Positions 20,080 through 29,646 of a stretch of 64,000 bases of DNA are shown here, piece by piece. Each line of letters begins with the position of its first letter. Positions within the stretch are counted from its first letter, which is position 1. A program made the translations under genes and the position numbers. The notes under the pieces are model-generated. The model did not search any database and had not been told where the DNA came from. It was given only the letters and a program-made list of their open reading frames with translations. The stretch is from Rhizobium sp. Root482 (GTDB lineage: Bacteria > Pseudomonadota > Alphaproteobacteria > Rhizobiales > Rhizobiaceae), in contig NZ_LMFA01000001.1 of the NCBI RefSeq assembly GCF_001426565.1, positions 145,289 through 209,288 of the forward strand, read 5' to 3'.

Positions 20080-21000
20080 TCACCGGTCGGGCACGAAGGG
20101 CTTGCCCAGGGCTGCCGGCGTGTTGATCAGCGTCGTGCGACGATTATGCGAGATCAGGATAAGTACAGCGATTGTCGCCAGATAGGGAAGAGCGGAAAGG
20201 AATTGCGAGGGAATTCCGATGCCGAAGGCCTGGGCATGCAACTGGCTGATCGAAACGGCGCCGAAGAGATAGCCGCCGGCAACGAGGCGCCACGGGCGCC
20301 ATGAGGCGAAAACCACCAGCGCCAGCGCGATCCAGCCGCGCCCGGCCGTCATGTTCTCGACCCATTGCGGCGTGTAGACGAGCGAGAGTTGCGCGCCGGC
20401 AAGCCCGGCACAGGCGCCGCCGAACATGACGGCGAGATAACGCGTGCGGATCACATTGATGCCGAGCGCATGGGCCGATGAATGGCTGTCGCCGACCGAA
20501 CGCAGCTTCAACCCGGCCCGGCTCCTGAACAGGAACCACTGGACGCCGACGACAAGCGCGATCGACAGGTAGAAGATCAGGTCCTGCTGGAACAGAAGCC
20601 GGCCGAGGACGGGAATATCGGCAAGCAGCGGAAAAACGATCTGCGGCAGCTTGATGCCCGGCTGGCCGACATAGGCTTCGCCGATCATGCCGGATACGCC
20701 GAGGCCAAGGATCGTCATGGCAAGACCGGTCGCCACCTGGTTGGCGACCAGCGACAATGTCAGGAAGCCGAACAGCAGCGAGAACAGGGCGCCCGAGGCA
20801 ATGCCGGCAAGAATGCCGATATAGGGCGAACCGGTGACCTGCGTCGCCACGAAGGCGCAGGCAGCACCCATCACCATCATGCCCTCGACGCCGAGATTAA
20901 GAACGCCGGAGCGCTCGGTAACGAGTTCGCCGAGCGCGGCGATGACGACCGGCGTCGCCGCGGTGATGACGGTGAGGAGGATGGCCTCGAAGATACCCAT
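20080..21000 (-). CDS. ABC transporter permease (BMP/nucleoside type), second subunit
   Basis: The 306-residue permease of the PF02653 family starts [20 protein letters not shown]. It carries the family's [18 protein letters not shown] and, near the C-terminus, [19 protein letters not shown]. It has about eight helices. Its ATG overlaps the stop of the partner permease (TGATG). It is expected to form a heterodimer with that protein for import of the substrate bound by the BMP protein. Confidence 0.91.
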   Translation of the reverse strand: MGIFEAILLTVITAATPVVIAALGELVTERSGVLNLGVEGMMVMGAACAFVATQVTGSPYIGILAGIASGALFSLLFGFLTLSLVANQVATGLAMTILGLGVSGMIGEAYVGQPGIKLPQIVFPLLADIPVLGRLLFQQDLIFYLSIALVVGVQWFLFRSRAGLKLRSVGDSHSSAHALGINVIRTRYLAVMFGGACAGLAGAQLSLVYTPQWVENMTAGRGWIALALVVFASWRPWRLVAGGYLFGAVSISQLHAQAFGIGIPSQFLSALPYLATIAVLILISHNRRTTLINTPAALGKPFVPDR

Positions 21001-22109
21001 CAGCGCGCTCCATCCGTTGTGGCGGCAGCTGTGGCGCTGCCTGCCAACTTCGATGCGACAAGCCTGATCCTGTAATGAATGAGCGTGTCGCACGAGAGCA
21101 CGAAGAACAGCAGGAGCCCCTGGAAGACGCGGGTCACCTTGTCCGAGATCTCGAGCGAGACCTGCACCGCCTCGCCGCCGAGATAGGTCAGCGCCAGAAC
21201 GAGGCCGGCGACGACGATGCCGAGCGGGTTCAGCCGTCCGAGAAAGGCGACGATGATCGCGGTAAAGCCGTAGCCGGGCGAGATCACCGGGCGCAATTGC
21301 TGCATCGCGCCGCTCACTTCGGAAATGCCGGCAAGGCCCGCCAGCGCGCCGGAAAGTAGCATGGAGAACCAGATCATCTTGCGCGACGAAAAGCCGGCAA
21401 ACCGCCCTGCCCGCTCCGATTGACCGAGCACGGTGATCTCGAAGCCCTTCAGCGTGTAGCGCATCATGAACCAGATCAGGATCGCGGCGAGGATCGCAAA
21501 GCCGAAACCCCAATGGGTGCGACCGGATGCGATCATTTCCGGCAAGATGGCGGACGCCTCGAAGGTCCGGGTCTCGGGAAAGTTCAAGCCGCCCGGATTG
21601 CGCCACGGCCCGCGCACCAGCCAGTCGAGAAAAAGCTGCGCGACATAGACGAGCATCAGGCTGGTGAGGATTTCGTTGGTGTTCAGATGCGCCTTCAGAA
21701 AGGCCGGGATGCCGGCGAACAGCGCCCCGCCGAGCATGCCAAAAAGCATCATCAGCGGCAGCACAAAGGGCGAATTCCACTCATGGAACATCACCGGCAA
21801 AATCGAACCGGCAATCGCACCCATGATGAACTGGCCCTCGGCGCCGATATTCCAGTTGTTCGAGCGGTAGCAGACCGAAAGCCCGACCGCGATCAGGATC
21901 AGCGGCGCCGCCTTGACCGCCAGTTCGTGCAGCGACCAGACTTCCATCAGCGGCTCGACGAAGAAGCCGTAGAGCGCCGCCACCGGGTTCTTGCCGAGCA
22001 TCATGAACATGACGGCGCCGCAGACGAGCGTCAACAGAAGCGCGATGAAAGGCGACAGGATCGAAAAGAGCCTGGAAACGTCAGGCCGTTTTTCCAGTTC
22101 AATGCGCAT
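21000..22109 (-). CDS. ABC transporter permease (BMP/nucleoside type), first subunit
   Basis: The 369-residue permease begins MRIELEKRPDVSRLFSILSP. The conserved segment YRSNNWNIGAEGQFIMGAIAG and the later SPGYGFTAIIVAFLGRLNP mark it as the larger partner of this importer class. About ten helices are present. The start is the ATG 10 bases inside the 3' end of the ATPase gene, so the two overlap by 11 bases. A longer in-frame start at 22148 is less likely because it would overlap the ATPase further and adds a basic tail. Confidence 0.91.
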   Translation of the reverse strand: MRIELEKRPDVSRLFSILSPFIALLLTLVCGAVMFMMLGKNPVAALYGFFVEPLMEVWSLHELAVKAAPLILIAVGLSVCYRSNNWNIGAEGQFIMGAIAGSILPVMFHEWNSPFVLPLMMLFGMLGGALFAGIPAFLKAHLNTNEILTSLMLVYVAQLFLDWLVRGPWRNPGGLNFPETRTFEASAILPEMIASGRTHWGFGFAILAAILIWFMMRYTLKGFEITVLGQSERAGRFAGFSSRKMIWFSMLLSGALAGLAGISEVSGAMQQLRPVISPGYGFTAIIVAFLGRLNPLGIVVAGLVLALTYLGGEAVQVSLEISDKVTRVFQGLLLFFVLSCDTLIHYRIRLVASKLAGSATAAATTDGAR

Positions 22110-23673
22110 GCGCCGTCTCCGCCGTTTCGCTTTTGCCAGGCATGCCACCCATCAACAGGCCGATCTTCTCGCGCGACAATTCGCCGGCCGGATAGATATC
22201 CGAAAGCCTGCCTTCGCTGATGACGGCAATCTCTGTCGCCACCTCGAAAATCTCATCGAGGTCCTGGCTGATGACGAGGACGGCGGATCCGGACTTCGCC
22301 AGATCGACCAGCGCCTGGCGGATACGGCTGGCAGCGCCCGCATCGACGCCCCAGGTCGGCTGATTGACGACCAGCACCGTCGGCTGGCGATCCAATTCAC
22401 GCCCGACGATGAACTTTTGCAGATTGCCGCCCGAAAGCGAGCCGGCCGGCGGATTGTCGCCACTCTTGCGCACATCCATCGCCGCCGCGATGCGCTTTGC
22501 CGCCATCTTCACCGCGTCCTGCCGGATGATGCCGAGAAAGCCGCCGCCGAGAAAGGCGCGACGGTCGGACTGGCTGCGGGCCAGCACGAGATTGTCGGAG
22601 AGGGACAGGGCTGACACGGCCGCGTGACCATGGCGCTCCTCCGGCACGAAGCCGGCCCCCATCAGCCGGCGGGCATTGATGCCGCGCGTGCCGACGGGCT
22701 TGTCGGCAATGCGGATGACATCGTCGCCAGGTGCCTGACACTCGCCGGACAGCGCATCGAAGAGTTCGCCCTGGCCATTGCCGGCGACACCGGCGATCGC
22801 CAGCACTTCGCCGGCATGGACCTTCAAGGAGATGTCTTTCAGCGAAACCGCAAAGGGTGTCCGCGCAGGTGCCGACAAATGGCGTGTTTCCAGCTTTATC
22901 GCGCCCTTGGCATTGGTTCCTTCCGCGCTCACATGCGCCACGTCGCTGCCGACCATCATGCGGGCCAGCGAGGCGGGCGTCTCCTGGCGCGGATCGCAAG
23001 TTCCGGTGACGACGCCATGGCGAAGCACGGTCGCGCGGTCGCAGATGCGCTGCACCTCTTCCAGCCGATGGCTGATATAGAGGACCGAGCGGCCCTCGGC
23101 CTTCAGCTTTGCCAGCGTCTCGAACAGCCGGTCGGCCTCCTGCGGCGTCAGCACCGAGGTCGGCTCATCGAGAATGATCAGTTTCGGGTTCTGCAAGAGG
23201 GCACGGACGATTTCGATGCGCTGGCGTTCGCCGACGGACAGATCGGCCACATGCGCATTCGGGTCGAGCGGCAGGCCATAGGCATAGGACAGGGCCGAGG
23301 CCTGCGCGGCGATCTTCGCAAGCGAATGTCCGGGTTCCATCGACAGGGCGATATTCTCCGCGACCGTCAGCGCCTCGAACAGCGAAAAATGCTGGAAGAC
23401 CATGCCGATCCCGAGTCTGCGGGCAGCACTGGGGCTCGCAATCCGGACCGGCCGGCCCTGCCACAGGATTTCGCCGCTGGTGGGCGCAAGCACCCCGAAC
23501 AGCATCTTGACGAGGGTCGACTTGCCGGCGCCGTTTTCGCCGAGCAGAGCATGAATTTCGCCCGGCCGGATATCCAGATCGATGGACTTGCAGGCGGCGA
23601 ACGTGCCGAACAATTTCGTCAGTCGGCCAACGGCCAGCAACGGACCATTGGCGGTTTCTCCCTCAGCCGACAC
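22099..23673 (-). CDS. ABC transporter ATP-binding protein (BMP/nucleoside importer, two ATPase domains)
   Basis: The 524-residue product has an N-terminal ABC domain with GENGAGKSTLVKMLFG, signature LSVGERQRIEIVRAL and LIILDEPTSVLTPQEA. A second domain follows with GVAGNGQGELFDALSG and SGGNLQKFIVGREL, where the Walker B region reads LVVNQPTWGVD instead of a D-E pair. This is usual in the family, where only one site hydrolyses. The start is a GTG at 23673 with AGAGGA six bases upstream; upstream in-frame sequence to 23868 is low-quality coding. It is the first gene of the operon, 50 bases after qor on the same strand. Confidence 0.92.
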   Translation of the reverse strand: MSAEGETANGPLLAVGRLTKLFGTFAACKSIDLDIRPGEIHALLGENGAGKSTLVKMLFGVLAPTSGEILWQGRPVRIASPSAARRLGIGMVFQHFSLFEALTVAENIALSMEPGHSLAKIAAQASALSYAYGLPLDPNAHVADLSVGERQRIEIVRALLQNPKLIILDEPTSVLTPQEADRLFETLAKLKAEGRSVLYISHRLEEVQRICDRATVLRHGVVTGTCDPRQETPASLARMMVGSDVAHVSAEGTNAKGAIKLETRHLSAPARTPFAVSLKDISLKVHAGEVLAIAGVAGNGQGELFDALSGECQAPGDDVIRIADKPVGTRGINARRLMGAGFVPEERHGHAAVSALSLSDNLVLARSQSDRRAFLGGGFLGIIRQDAVKMAAKRIAAAMDVRKSGDNPPAGSLSGGNLQKFIVGRELDRQPTVLVVNQPTWGVDAGAASRIRQALVDLAKSGSAVLVISQDLDEIFEVATEIAVISEGRLSDIYPAGELSREKIGLLMGGMPGKSETAETAHAH

Positions 23674-23723
23674 GCTGTCCTCTTTCCCCAGTCTTGCTGC
23701 GCCCCGCCCTTCTGGGCCATTCT

Positions 23724-24701
23724 TCAGGGGATCAGCAGCGTTGTTCCACTTGTTTTTCTTGCTTCGAGATCCGTATGCGCCTGGCCCGCATCGGCAAGCG
23801 CATAGGTCTGGTTTATATTGATACGCACTTTGTTTGCTTGCACAACATCGAACAGCGAGTTTGCACATGCTTCCAGCGCCGGACGGGTGGAGACGTAGCT
23901 GAACAGGGTCGGTCGCGTCGCATAGAGCGACCCCTTCTGCGCCAGAATGCCGATATTTACCCCTTCGACCGGCCCGGACGAATTGCCGAAGCTGACCCAG
24001 AGCCCGCGCGGCTTGATGCAGTCGAGCGAGGCCGGATAGGTGTCCTTGCCGACCGAATCATAGACGACGTCCACGCCGCGACCCTTCGTGATCTCCTTCA
24101 CCTGGGCGACGAAATCGTCGGTGCGATAGTTGATCACATGGTCATAGCCATGGGCGAGCGCCAGATCGATCTTCTCCTGCGAACCGGCCGTGCCGATGAC
24201 GGTGGCGCCGAGCGCCTTTGCCCATTGCCCGGCAATGAGACCAACGCCGCCAGCAGCCGCATGAAACAACAAGGTGGTTTCGGGGCCGACCTTGAAAGTC
24301 TGGTTGAGCAGGTATTGCGCCGTCATGCCCTTCAGCATCATCGCCGCCGCCGTCTCCAGCGTAATGCCGTCCGGCACCTTCACCAGGTGCGAAATTCCGA
24401 TATTCCGCTCGCTCGCATAGGCGCCGTCCGAAGAGGCATAGGCGACCCGGTCGCCGACCGAGAAACCGGTCACGTCGTCGCCGACCGCCGTGATGATGCC
24501 TGCCCCTTCCTTGCCGGGAATGAAGGGCAAGCCTTCGGCGGACTTATAGAGACCGGTGCGGAAATAGACGTCGATGAAATTCACGCCGATGGCGCTCTGG
24601 CGAATCTGAACCTCGCCGGGTCCTGGCGCCGAAAGCGTCACGCCTTCGAGTTTCAGAACGTCCGGACCGCCGAGCGCGCGTATCATGATGGCCTGTGCCA
24701 T
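23724..24701 (-). CDS. NADPH:quinone oxidoreductase (zinc-independent MDR family)
   Basis: The 325-residue medium-chain dehydrogenase/reductase begins MAQAIMIRALGGPDVLKLEG and has INVNFIDVYFRTGLY-like substrate loop (here GVNFIDVYFRTGLYK). The nucleotide-binding AAAGGVGLIAGQWAKALGA is present. Zinc-ligand cysteines of alcohol dehydrogenases are absent, which fits the QOR subgroup. It reduces quinones or other alpha,beta-unsaturated carbonyls. It starts 9 bases after the pcs stop, so the two are probably cotranscribed. Confidence 0.93.
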   Translation of the reverse strand: MAQAIMIRALGGPDVLKLEGVTLSAPGPGEVQIRQSAIGVNFIDVYFRTGLYKSAEGLPFIPGKEGAGIITAVGDDVTGFSVGDRVAYASSDGAYASERNIGISHLVKVPDGITLETAAAMMLKGMTAQYLLNQTFKVGPETTLLFHAAAGGVGLIAGQWAKALGATVIGTAGSQEKIDLALAHGYDHVINYRTDDFVAQVKEITKGRGVDVVYDSVGKDTYPASLDCIKPRGLWVSFGNSSGPVEGVNIGILAQKGSLYATRPTLFSYVSTRPALEACANSLFDVVQANKVRININQTYALADAGQAHTDLEARKTSGTTLLIP

Positions 24702-24710
24702 GAAACCTCC

Positions 24711-25436
24711 TCAACCCCGTCCAAGCCGGGGAAATATCTGCAGGACAAAACCGATGACATAAAGATAGAGGCCGGTGCCGACGACCCCGGCGACGACCCA
24801 ATCGGGCGTTTCGAAATGCAGCAGCAACGCATAGCCGCTGAGCACCGACCAGATGGTGAAGACGGCAATATTGAGCGGCCTCAGCCGTCGAACCCGAACC
24901 GGATGCAGGAAGCTGATCGGCATGAAGGTGAGGAACACCGAGACGAAGACGACAATCGAGGCGGTCAGTTCGCTGGCCTCGATGACGAACAGGGTGAACA
25001 CCACCATGTTCCACACCACCGGAAAGCCGGAGAAGAAATATTCGTCCGTCTTCATGCCCATATCGGCATAATAGATGGCGCTCGACATGACGATGGCGCC
25101 GGCGGCGACGAAGGACCAGGGCTCGCCGATCATGCCGCTCTGGTAGAGCGCGAAGGCCGGCAAGAGCACATAGGTCACATAGTCGATCACATTGTCGAGC
25201 GTATCGCCCGACCAGTTGGGCAGCACTTCCTTGACGCGCAGCTTGCGGGCGATCGGACCGTCTATGCCATCGACCGCCAGCGCCAGGCCAAGCCACCAGA
25301 ACATATCGACGAATCGGTGCTCGGCCGCGGCGACGACGCCGAGAAAGGCCAGAAACGACCCCGACGCTGTAAGGATATGGACGGAGAAGGCGCGTATTTC
25401 GGCGTAGGGCACGCGCTTGTAATTGAAAAACTTCAT
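24711..25436 (-). CDS. pcs: Phosphatidylcholine synthase
   Basis: Pcs condenses CDP-diacylglycerol with choline to make phosphatidylcholine in the inner membrane, a pathway typical of rhizobia, Brucella and Agrobacterium. The 241-residue product starts MKFFNYKRVPYAEIRAFSVH. It carries the modified CDP-alcohol phosphotransferase motif D56-G-I-D-G-P-I-A-R64 followed by G77-D-T-L-D81-N-V-I-D85. About eight helices are present. The length equals the 241 residues I recall for the Sinorhizobium enzyme. An in-frame GTG at 25448 preceded by AAGGA is an alternative start. It is divergent from the UbiH-family gene. Confidence 0.95.
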   Translation of the reverse strand: MKFFNYKRVPYAEIRAFSVHILTASGSFLAFLGVVAAAEHRFVDMFWWLGLALAVDGIDGPIARKLRVKEVLPNWSGDTLDNVIDYVTYVLLPAFALYQSGMIGEPWSFVAAGAIVMSSAIYYADMGMKTDEYFFSGFPVVWNMVVFTLFVIEASELTASIVVFVSVFLTFMPISFLHPVRVRRLRPLNIAVFTIWSVLSGYALLLHFETPDWVVAGVVGTGLYLYVIGFVLQIFPRLGRG

Positions 25437-25700
25437 CGGCAGACGCACCTGTCCTTACTCTGCGCTTCCCCCGAAGCATGCCGAACCGGCCTTGAACCGG
25501 CGCATGCTCCCCGCCCATGGCGGCGTGCCGGTAATATGCACCGTTTCCGGTTTGCCGCCAGCAAAAATCCTTAAGCGCTTGAAATGAAGCGCATTCATCT
25601 GTGGACGCCTTTCGCAGGCTGCGCCGTTTCACCCCATTTCCTTCGTCACGCCCAAGGACTAGATAAGAGGATCAAAGCCACCCGTAACGGAGCGGATGCC

Positions 25701-26906
25701 ATGCAGCACTTCGAAATCGCCGTTGTCGGCGCCGGACTTGCCGGCTCGCTGGCAGCCCTCGCCTTTGCCGACACCGGCCGCAGTGTCGCGCTGATCGCGC
25801 CGGCGCCAGGCCGGCCGGATGGACGCACGACCGCGCTCATGGATCAGTCGCTCGATCTCCTGCGCCGGCTCGGCCTCTGGGAGGCGGTCGCCCCCCTTGC
25901 CGCGCCGCTTGCGAGCATGCGCATCATCGACGGAACGGACCGCCTGCTGCGCGCGCCGACGGTGACGTTCCACGCCGCAGAAGTCGGGCTTCAGGCCTTC
26001 GGCCATAATATCCCGAATGCGCCCTTCCTCGATCTTCTGGATCGGGAGGCAAGCAAAAGGCCAACGCTGACCCGCATCGTCGCGAGCCTGTCGCAGCTGG
26101 ATCTCGAGGAAGACAAAGCCCGGCTTTTTCTGGACGACGGCCAGTCCGTGACGGCCGACCTCGTGGTCGGTGCCGACGGCCGGAAATCGGGCGCCCGCGA
26201 GGCGGCTGATATCGGCCTGCGAAACTGGTCCTATCCGCAAGCCGCAATCGTCCTCAATTTCAGCCACCAACTGCCGCACCAGAACATCTCGACGGAATTT
26301 CACACGGCCCATGGCCCCTTTACCCAGGTTCCCATGCCCGGTGGCCTGCGCTCGAGCCTCGTCTGGGTGCAGAGCCCTGAGGACGCCAAGGCAATGCTTG
26401 CCCTGTCCAAGGACGAGCTTTCGCTTGCGGTGGAGCGGCGCATGCAGTCCATGCTCGGCAAGGTTACCGTGGATACGACACCCCAGTCCTTTCCGCTCTC
26501 CGGCATGACCGCCAAATCCTTCGGCAAGGGCCGCGTCATCCTCGTCGGCGAGGCCGCACACGCTTTCCCGCCGATCGGCGCGCAGGGGCTTAATCTCAGC
26601 CTGCGCGATATAGGCGCGGCGCTATCGCTGCTTGGAACATCCGCCATCGCCGCCGATATCGGCAGCCGCTACGATGCCAAGCGTCGCGCCGATGTATTCA
26701 CCCGCACGCTCGGCGTCGATCTGCTCAACCGCTCGCTTCTCTCCGATTTCCTGCCCGTGCAGATGTTGCGGGCAGCCGGGCTGCAGGCGCTTGCCAGCAT
26801 CTCGCCTCTGCGCAACCTGATGATGCATGAGGGCCTCCATCCCGGCAGCGCGCTGACCGGGCTACGCAACGCCCTACGGAAAAAGATCGGCCGGCAAGGC
26901 GCCTGA
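25701..26906 (+). CDS. UbiH/UbiF-family FAD-dependent hydroxylase (ubiquinone biosynthesis)
   Basis: The 401-residue flavoprotein has the N-terminal dinucleotide motif VVGAGLAGSLAALAFADTG. The middle DLVVGADGRKSGAR and the second FAD motif GRVILVGEAAHAFPPIGAQGLNLSLRDI are characteristic of ubiquinone-ring monooxygenases. Which ring position it hydroxylates cannot be decided; rhizobia use few broad-specificity UbiL/UbiH-type enzymes. The ATG at 25701 has ACGGAG upstream and gives the conventional N-terminus. Its 3' end overlaps the convergent AEC carrier gene by 33 bases. Confidence 0.88.
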   Translation: MQHFEIAVVGAGLAGSLAALAFADTGRSVALIAPAPGRPDGRTTALMDQSLDLLRRLGLWEAVAPLAAPLASMRIIDGTDRLLRAPTVTFHAAEVGLQAFGHNIPNAPFLDLLDREASKRPTLTRIVASLSQLDLEEDKARLFLDDGQSVTADLVVGADGRKSGAREAADIGLRNWSYPQAAIVLNFSHQLPHQNISTEFHTAHGPFTQVPMPGGLRSSLVWVQSPEDAKAMLALSKDELSLAVERRMQSMLGKVTVDTTPQSFPLSGMTAKSFGKGRVILVGEAAHAFPPIGAQGLNLSLRDIGAALSLLGTSAIAADIGSRYDAKRRADVFTRTLGVDLLNRSLLSDFLPVQMLRAAGLQALASISPLRNLMMHEGLHPGSALTGLRNALRKKIGRQGA

Positions 26907-27851
26907 GGCGATGAGATAGAGCAGTGCCGTCACCGTTGCCACGGAGAGAACCGTGGTGATCAGGATCGTCGCCGATGCCCGCTCCTGCCAGACGCCGTAT
27001 TGCTGACCGATGACGAAGACGTTCGTGGCGGTCGGAAGCGACGCAAGCAGCACCGCCGTCTGCACCCAGACCGGCTCGAAATTTCCGGCAAGGCTCATCA
27101 CCAGATACATCAGCACCGGATGCAGGATCAGCTTGGCGGGAACGATATAACCGATCTCCGAGGGGATGCGCCTCAATGGCCGCAGGGCCAGCGTCACGCC
27201 CATGGCAAACAGCGCGCAAGGAGCGGCCGCTTGCGCCAGATAATCGATCAACCGCTGGACGGCGAGCGGCGGCTGAACCGAAAGGGCCGCCGCCAGCACA
27301 CCGGCAAGCGTCGATAGGATGAAGGGGTGAAGAAGGATTTTCCGGGCGATCGACAGGACAAGCCGACCGGGCGAACTCCTCTCATCTCCGGCAAGCGCCA
27401 TCATCGCCGGCGCCACCATGAAATGCAGGACGTTTTCGAAGCAGAAGATCAGCGCCACCGGCACGGCGGCCGGTTCTCCGAGGGCCAGAAGGGCAAGACC
27501 CGGCCCCATATAGCCGATATTGCCATAGGCGCCGGCCAGTCCCTGCACGGTGGATTCCGCCAGCGAATTGCGTCGGATCAGATAGCCTGCGGCGAATACC
27601 AGGGTGAACACCGTGTAGGTGGCGACGATGGAGGCAAGCACGAAGTCGAACCGGGTCAGCTGCTCGATCGGCGTTTTCGACACGAGCTTGAAGAAAAGCG
27701 CCGGCAAGGCCAGATAGATGATGAAGATATTGAGCCAGCCCATCGCATCGCCGGCGCCCTCGCCGGCCGGATTGCGCGCGAACCGGGCCGTCAGATAGCC
27801 AAGGAGGATCAGGCCGAAAAACGGCAGCACCAAACCGGATATTTCGGCCAT
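26874..27851 (-). CDS. AEC (auxin efflux carrier) family transporter
   Basis: The 325-residue membrane protein has two blocks of five helices. N-terminal LVLPFFGLILLGYLTAR and the conserved GNIGYMGPGLALLALGE in the crossover helix are typical of the PIN/AEC family (PF03547). Bacterial members export or import organic acids such as malate; the substrate here is unknown. Convergent with the hydroxylase gene; ccdA lies 31 bases upstream on the same strand. Confidence 0.87.
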   Translation of the reverse strand: MAEISGLVLPFFGLILLGYLTARFARNPAGEGAGDAMGWLNIFIIYLALPALFFKLVSKTPIEQLTRFDFVLASIVATYTVFTLVFAAGYLIRRNSLAESTVQGLAGAYGNIGYMGPGLALLALGEPAAVPVALIFCFENVLHFMVAPAMMALAGDERSSPGRLVLSIARKILLHPFILSTLAGVLAAALSVQPPLAVQRLIDYLAQAAAPCALFAMGVTLALRPLRRIPSEIGYIVPAKLILHPVLMYLVMSLAGNFEPVWVQTAVLLASLPTATNVFVIGQQYGVWQERASATILITTVLSVATVTALLYLIASGALPADLFP

Positions 27852-27882
27852 GTCTTGCGGATCCCCTGTTTGAAGATCCGGC

Positions 27883-28632
27883 TTAGCCGATTTGCATCAG
27901 CACTGGAAAGGTTTCCTGGAACCAGATCGCCATGGAACTGATGAAACCGAACACGAAGGCGAGCCCGGCCAGGATCAGGAACACGCCCATCAGCTTTTCC
28001 ATCAGGCCGAGATGCCGGCGGAAACGCGACAGGCACGACATGAAGGCACCGGAAAAGCCGGCGGCGATCCAGAACGGAATGGCAAGCCCCAGTGAATAGA
28101 CTGCAAGCAGCACAGCCCCGTCGGACACCGTTTCGCGGGCGGCGGCCACGCCAAGGATCGTGCCGAGAACCGGGCCGATGCAGGGCGTCCAGCCGAAGGC
28201 GAAGGCAAGCCCCATGATATAGGCGCCGGACAGTGTCGCCGGCTTGCCGCCGCCCTGGAAGCGCGCTTCGCGCCCCAGGAGCCCGATGCGGAAAACGCCT
28301 AAGAAATGCAGGCCCATGATGATGATGACAATACCGCCGAGGCGCGAAAGAATATCGATGTGCTGGCGAAGCACCAGCCCGATTCCCGAGGCGCCGGCGC
28401 CGAGCGCGATGAAGACGGTGGCAAAACCGAGCGTGAACACGAAGGCGGCGCCGAATACTGCGCGCCGTGTACCAGCTGTCCCCACCACCGCCTCGCCGCC
28501 GCGAAACTGATCGACGGAAATGCCGGCCATGTAGCAGAGATAGGGCGGCACCAGCGGCAGCACGCAAGGGGAAAGGAAGGAAAGGGCGCCGGCCAGAACG
28601 GCGGTCCACAGGGAAATATCAGCGATCGACAC
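27883..28632 (-). CDS. ccdA: Cytochrome c biogenesis protein CcdA
   Basis: CcdA carries electrons across the inner membrane to periplasmic thioredoxin-like proteins for cytochrome c maturation. The 249-residue protein has six helices. The paired redox cysteines lie in FLSPCVLPLVPPYLCYMAG (first helix) and FGWTPCIGPVLGTILG (fourth helix), both within Pro-flanked motifs that define the family. Upstream of its start, 190 bases separate it from a tRNA-Lys gene; that gap shows nothing else recognisable. Confidence 0.95.
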   Translation of the reverse strand: MSIADISLWTAVLAGALSFLSPCVLPLVPPYLCYMAGISVDQFRGGEAVVGTAGTRRAVFGAAFVFTLGFATVFIALGAGASGIGLVLRQHIDILSRLGGIVIIIMGLHFLGVFRIGLLGREARFQGGGKPATLSGAYIMGLAFAFGWTPCIGPVLGTILGVAAARETVSDGAVLLAVYSLGLAIPFWIAAGFSGAFMSCLSRFRRHLGLMEKLMGVFLILAGLAFVFGFISSMAIWFQETFPVLMQIG

Positions 28633-28822
28633 CAGTCAGCAACTCCAAGCCGGCAACATGCCCGCGCTCTCTTAGCGCCGATGCGGCGGCCGGACCAATC
28701 ACCTTTTGGCGATCTTGCCGCAAATCGCCGAATTTGCGTTTTCAGCCCTTTTTTGGGTTGACCCAGACAACCCCGCTGTGCATATGTCCGCCCACTTCCA
28801 CCGGCATCAAGCCCGGTCCTGG

Positions 28823-28898
28823 GAGAGCGTAGCTCAGTCGGTAGAGCAACTGACTTTTAATCAGTAGGTCCAGGGTTCGAATCCCTGCGCTCTCACCA
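28823..28898 (+). tRNA. tRNA-Lys (anticodon TTT)
   Basis: The acceptor stem GAGAGCG pairs fully with CGCTCTC. The D arm GCTCAGTCGGTAGAGC, the anticodon arm ACTGA-CTTTTAA-TCAGT with TTT at the centre, and the T arm CAGGGTTCGAATCCCTG are complete. The discriminator is A and CCA is encoded. The length is 76 nt. Confidence 0.98.
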
Positions 28899-28916
28899 AA
28901 AAATCAATAAAATCAG

Positions 28917-29171
28917 CTAACTACAGAAACCATCGACGGCAATACGGATTTCGCGCCCAAGGCTAGAAACCTTCATGCCGGCGTGTTTACAGGTCTGTTC
29001 TTCATCGCAAGGAACATTCTCCTCGGGAGATAGGGCCTTTTCCCGTGTCCATCTCGCCGTGAATCCGCAGTCATTTTCGCCCTTGTTTTCCTGTATCAGG
29101 CGGTTCACCTGGGATTGCCCCTGTGACAATTTGCCGGAGGCAGGATTGAGCGGCGAGACGGAGGAACTCAT
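28917..29171 (-). CDS. Possible small protein of unknown function beside tRNA-Lys
   Basis: An 84-codon reading frame runs from the ATG at 29171 to a TAG 18 bases past the tRNA. The product is hydrophilic, rich in Glu/Lys, with five Cys (NDCGF, VPCDEEQTCKHAG and a terminal GFCS). Codon use is less GC3-rich than in neighbouring genes and no clear ribosome site precedes it. Its start overlaps the ATG of the divergent GFA gene. It may be a genuine small gene, a decayed one or chance. The rest of 28899-29169 shows nothing else. Confidence 0.3.
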   Translation of the reverse strand: MSSSVSPLNPASGKLSQGQSQVNRLIQENKGENDCGFTARWTREKALSPEENVPCDEEQTCKHAGMKVSSLGREIRIAVDGFCS

Positions 29172-29544
29172 GACGATACGAACAGGCCGTTGCCTTTGTG
29201 GCGCGGTGAATTATCAGGTCGAGGGCGAGCCGCTGCGTGCGGGCCTTTGCCATTGCCGCAATTGCAAGAGGGAAAGCGGTTCGTCCTTTACCAGCTACGG
29301 CGTCTGGCCGCGCGCGGCATTCAGCAGTTCAGGAAACGTCGCGACCCATGCGGGCCAAAGCTTCTGCCCGGCCTGCGGATCGCCCCTTTTCGGACTGAGC
29401 GACGGCGAGGCGGAGATCAAGCTCGGCAGTCTCGATGGGGCGCCTACCGATATCGAACCGACCTATGAACTCTGGGTGAAGCGGCGCGAAAGCTGGCTGC
29501 AACCGCTGCCGCATGCGGAGCAGTTCGACGAGGACAGGATATAG
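29170..29544 (+). CDS. GFA/CENP-V family zinc protein
   Basis: The 124-residue product has the GFA-domain zinc motifs: RCLCGAVNY (C-x-C), CHCRNCKRESGSSF (C-x-C-x2-C) and FCPACGSPLF (C-x2-C). The family includes glutathione-dependent formaldehyde-activating enzymes, but most short members have no proven activity. The ATG at 29170 has GAGGAA seven bases upstream. It stands alone between a tRNA and the convergent MgtC-family gene. Confidence 0.88.
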   Translation: MTIRTGRCLCGAVNYQVEGEPLRAGLCHCRNCKRESGSSFTSYGVWPRAAFSSSGNVATHAGQSFCPACGSPLFGLSDGEAEIKLGSLDGAPTDIEPTYELWVKRRESWLQPLPHAEQFDEDRI

Positions 29545-29646
29545 CACAGATTTGACGGGCCTTGGGCCCAGCCGCGTTGTCAGTTCAACGAAAGAGAGCT
29601 GACAGAAGAACCGGCATCGACAGAACGGGTAATCGCCCCACTTCTT

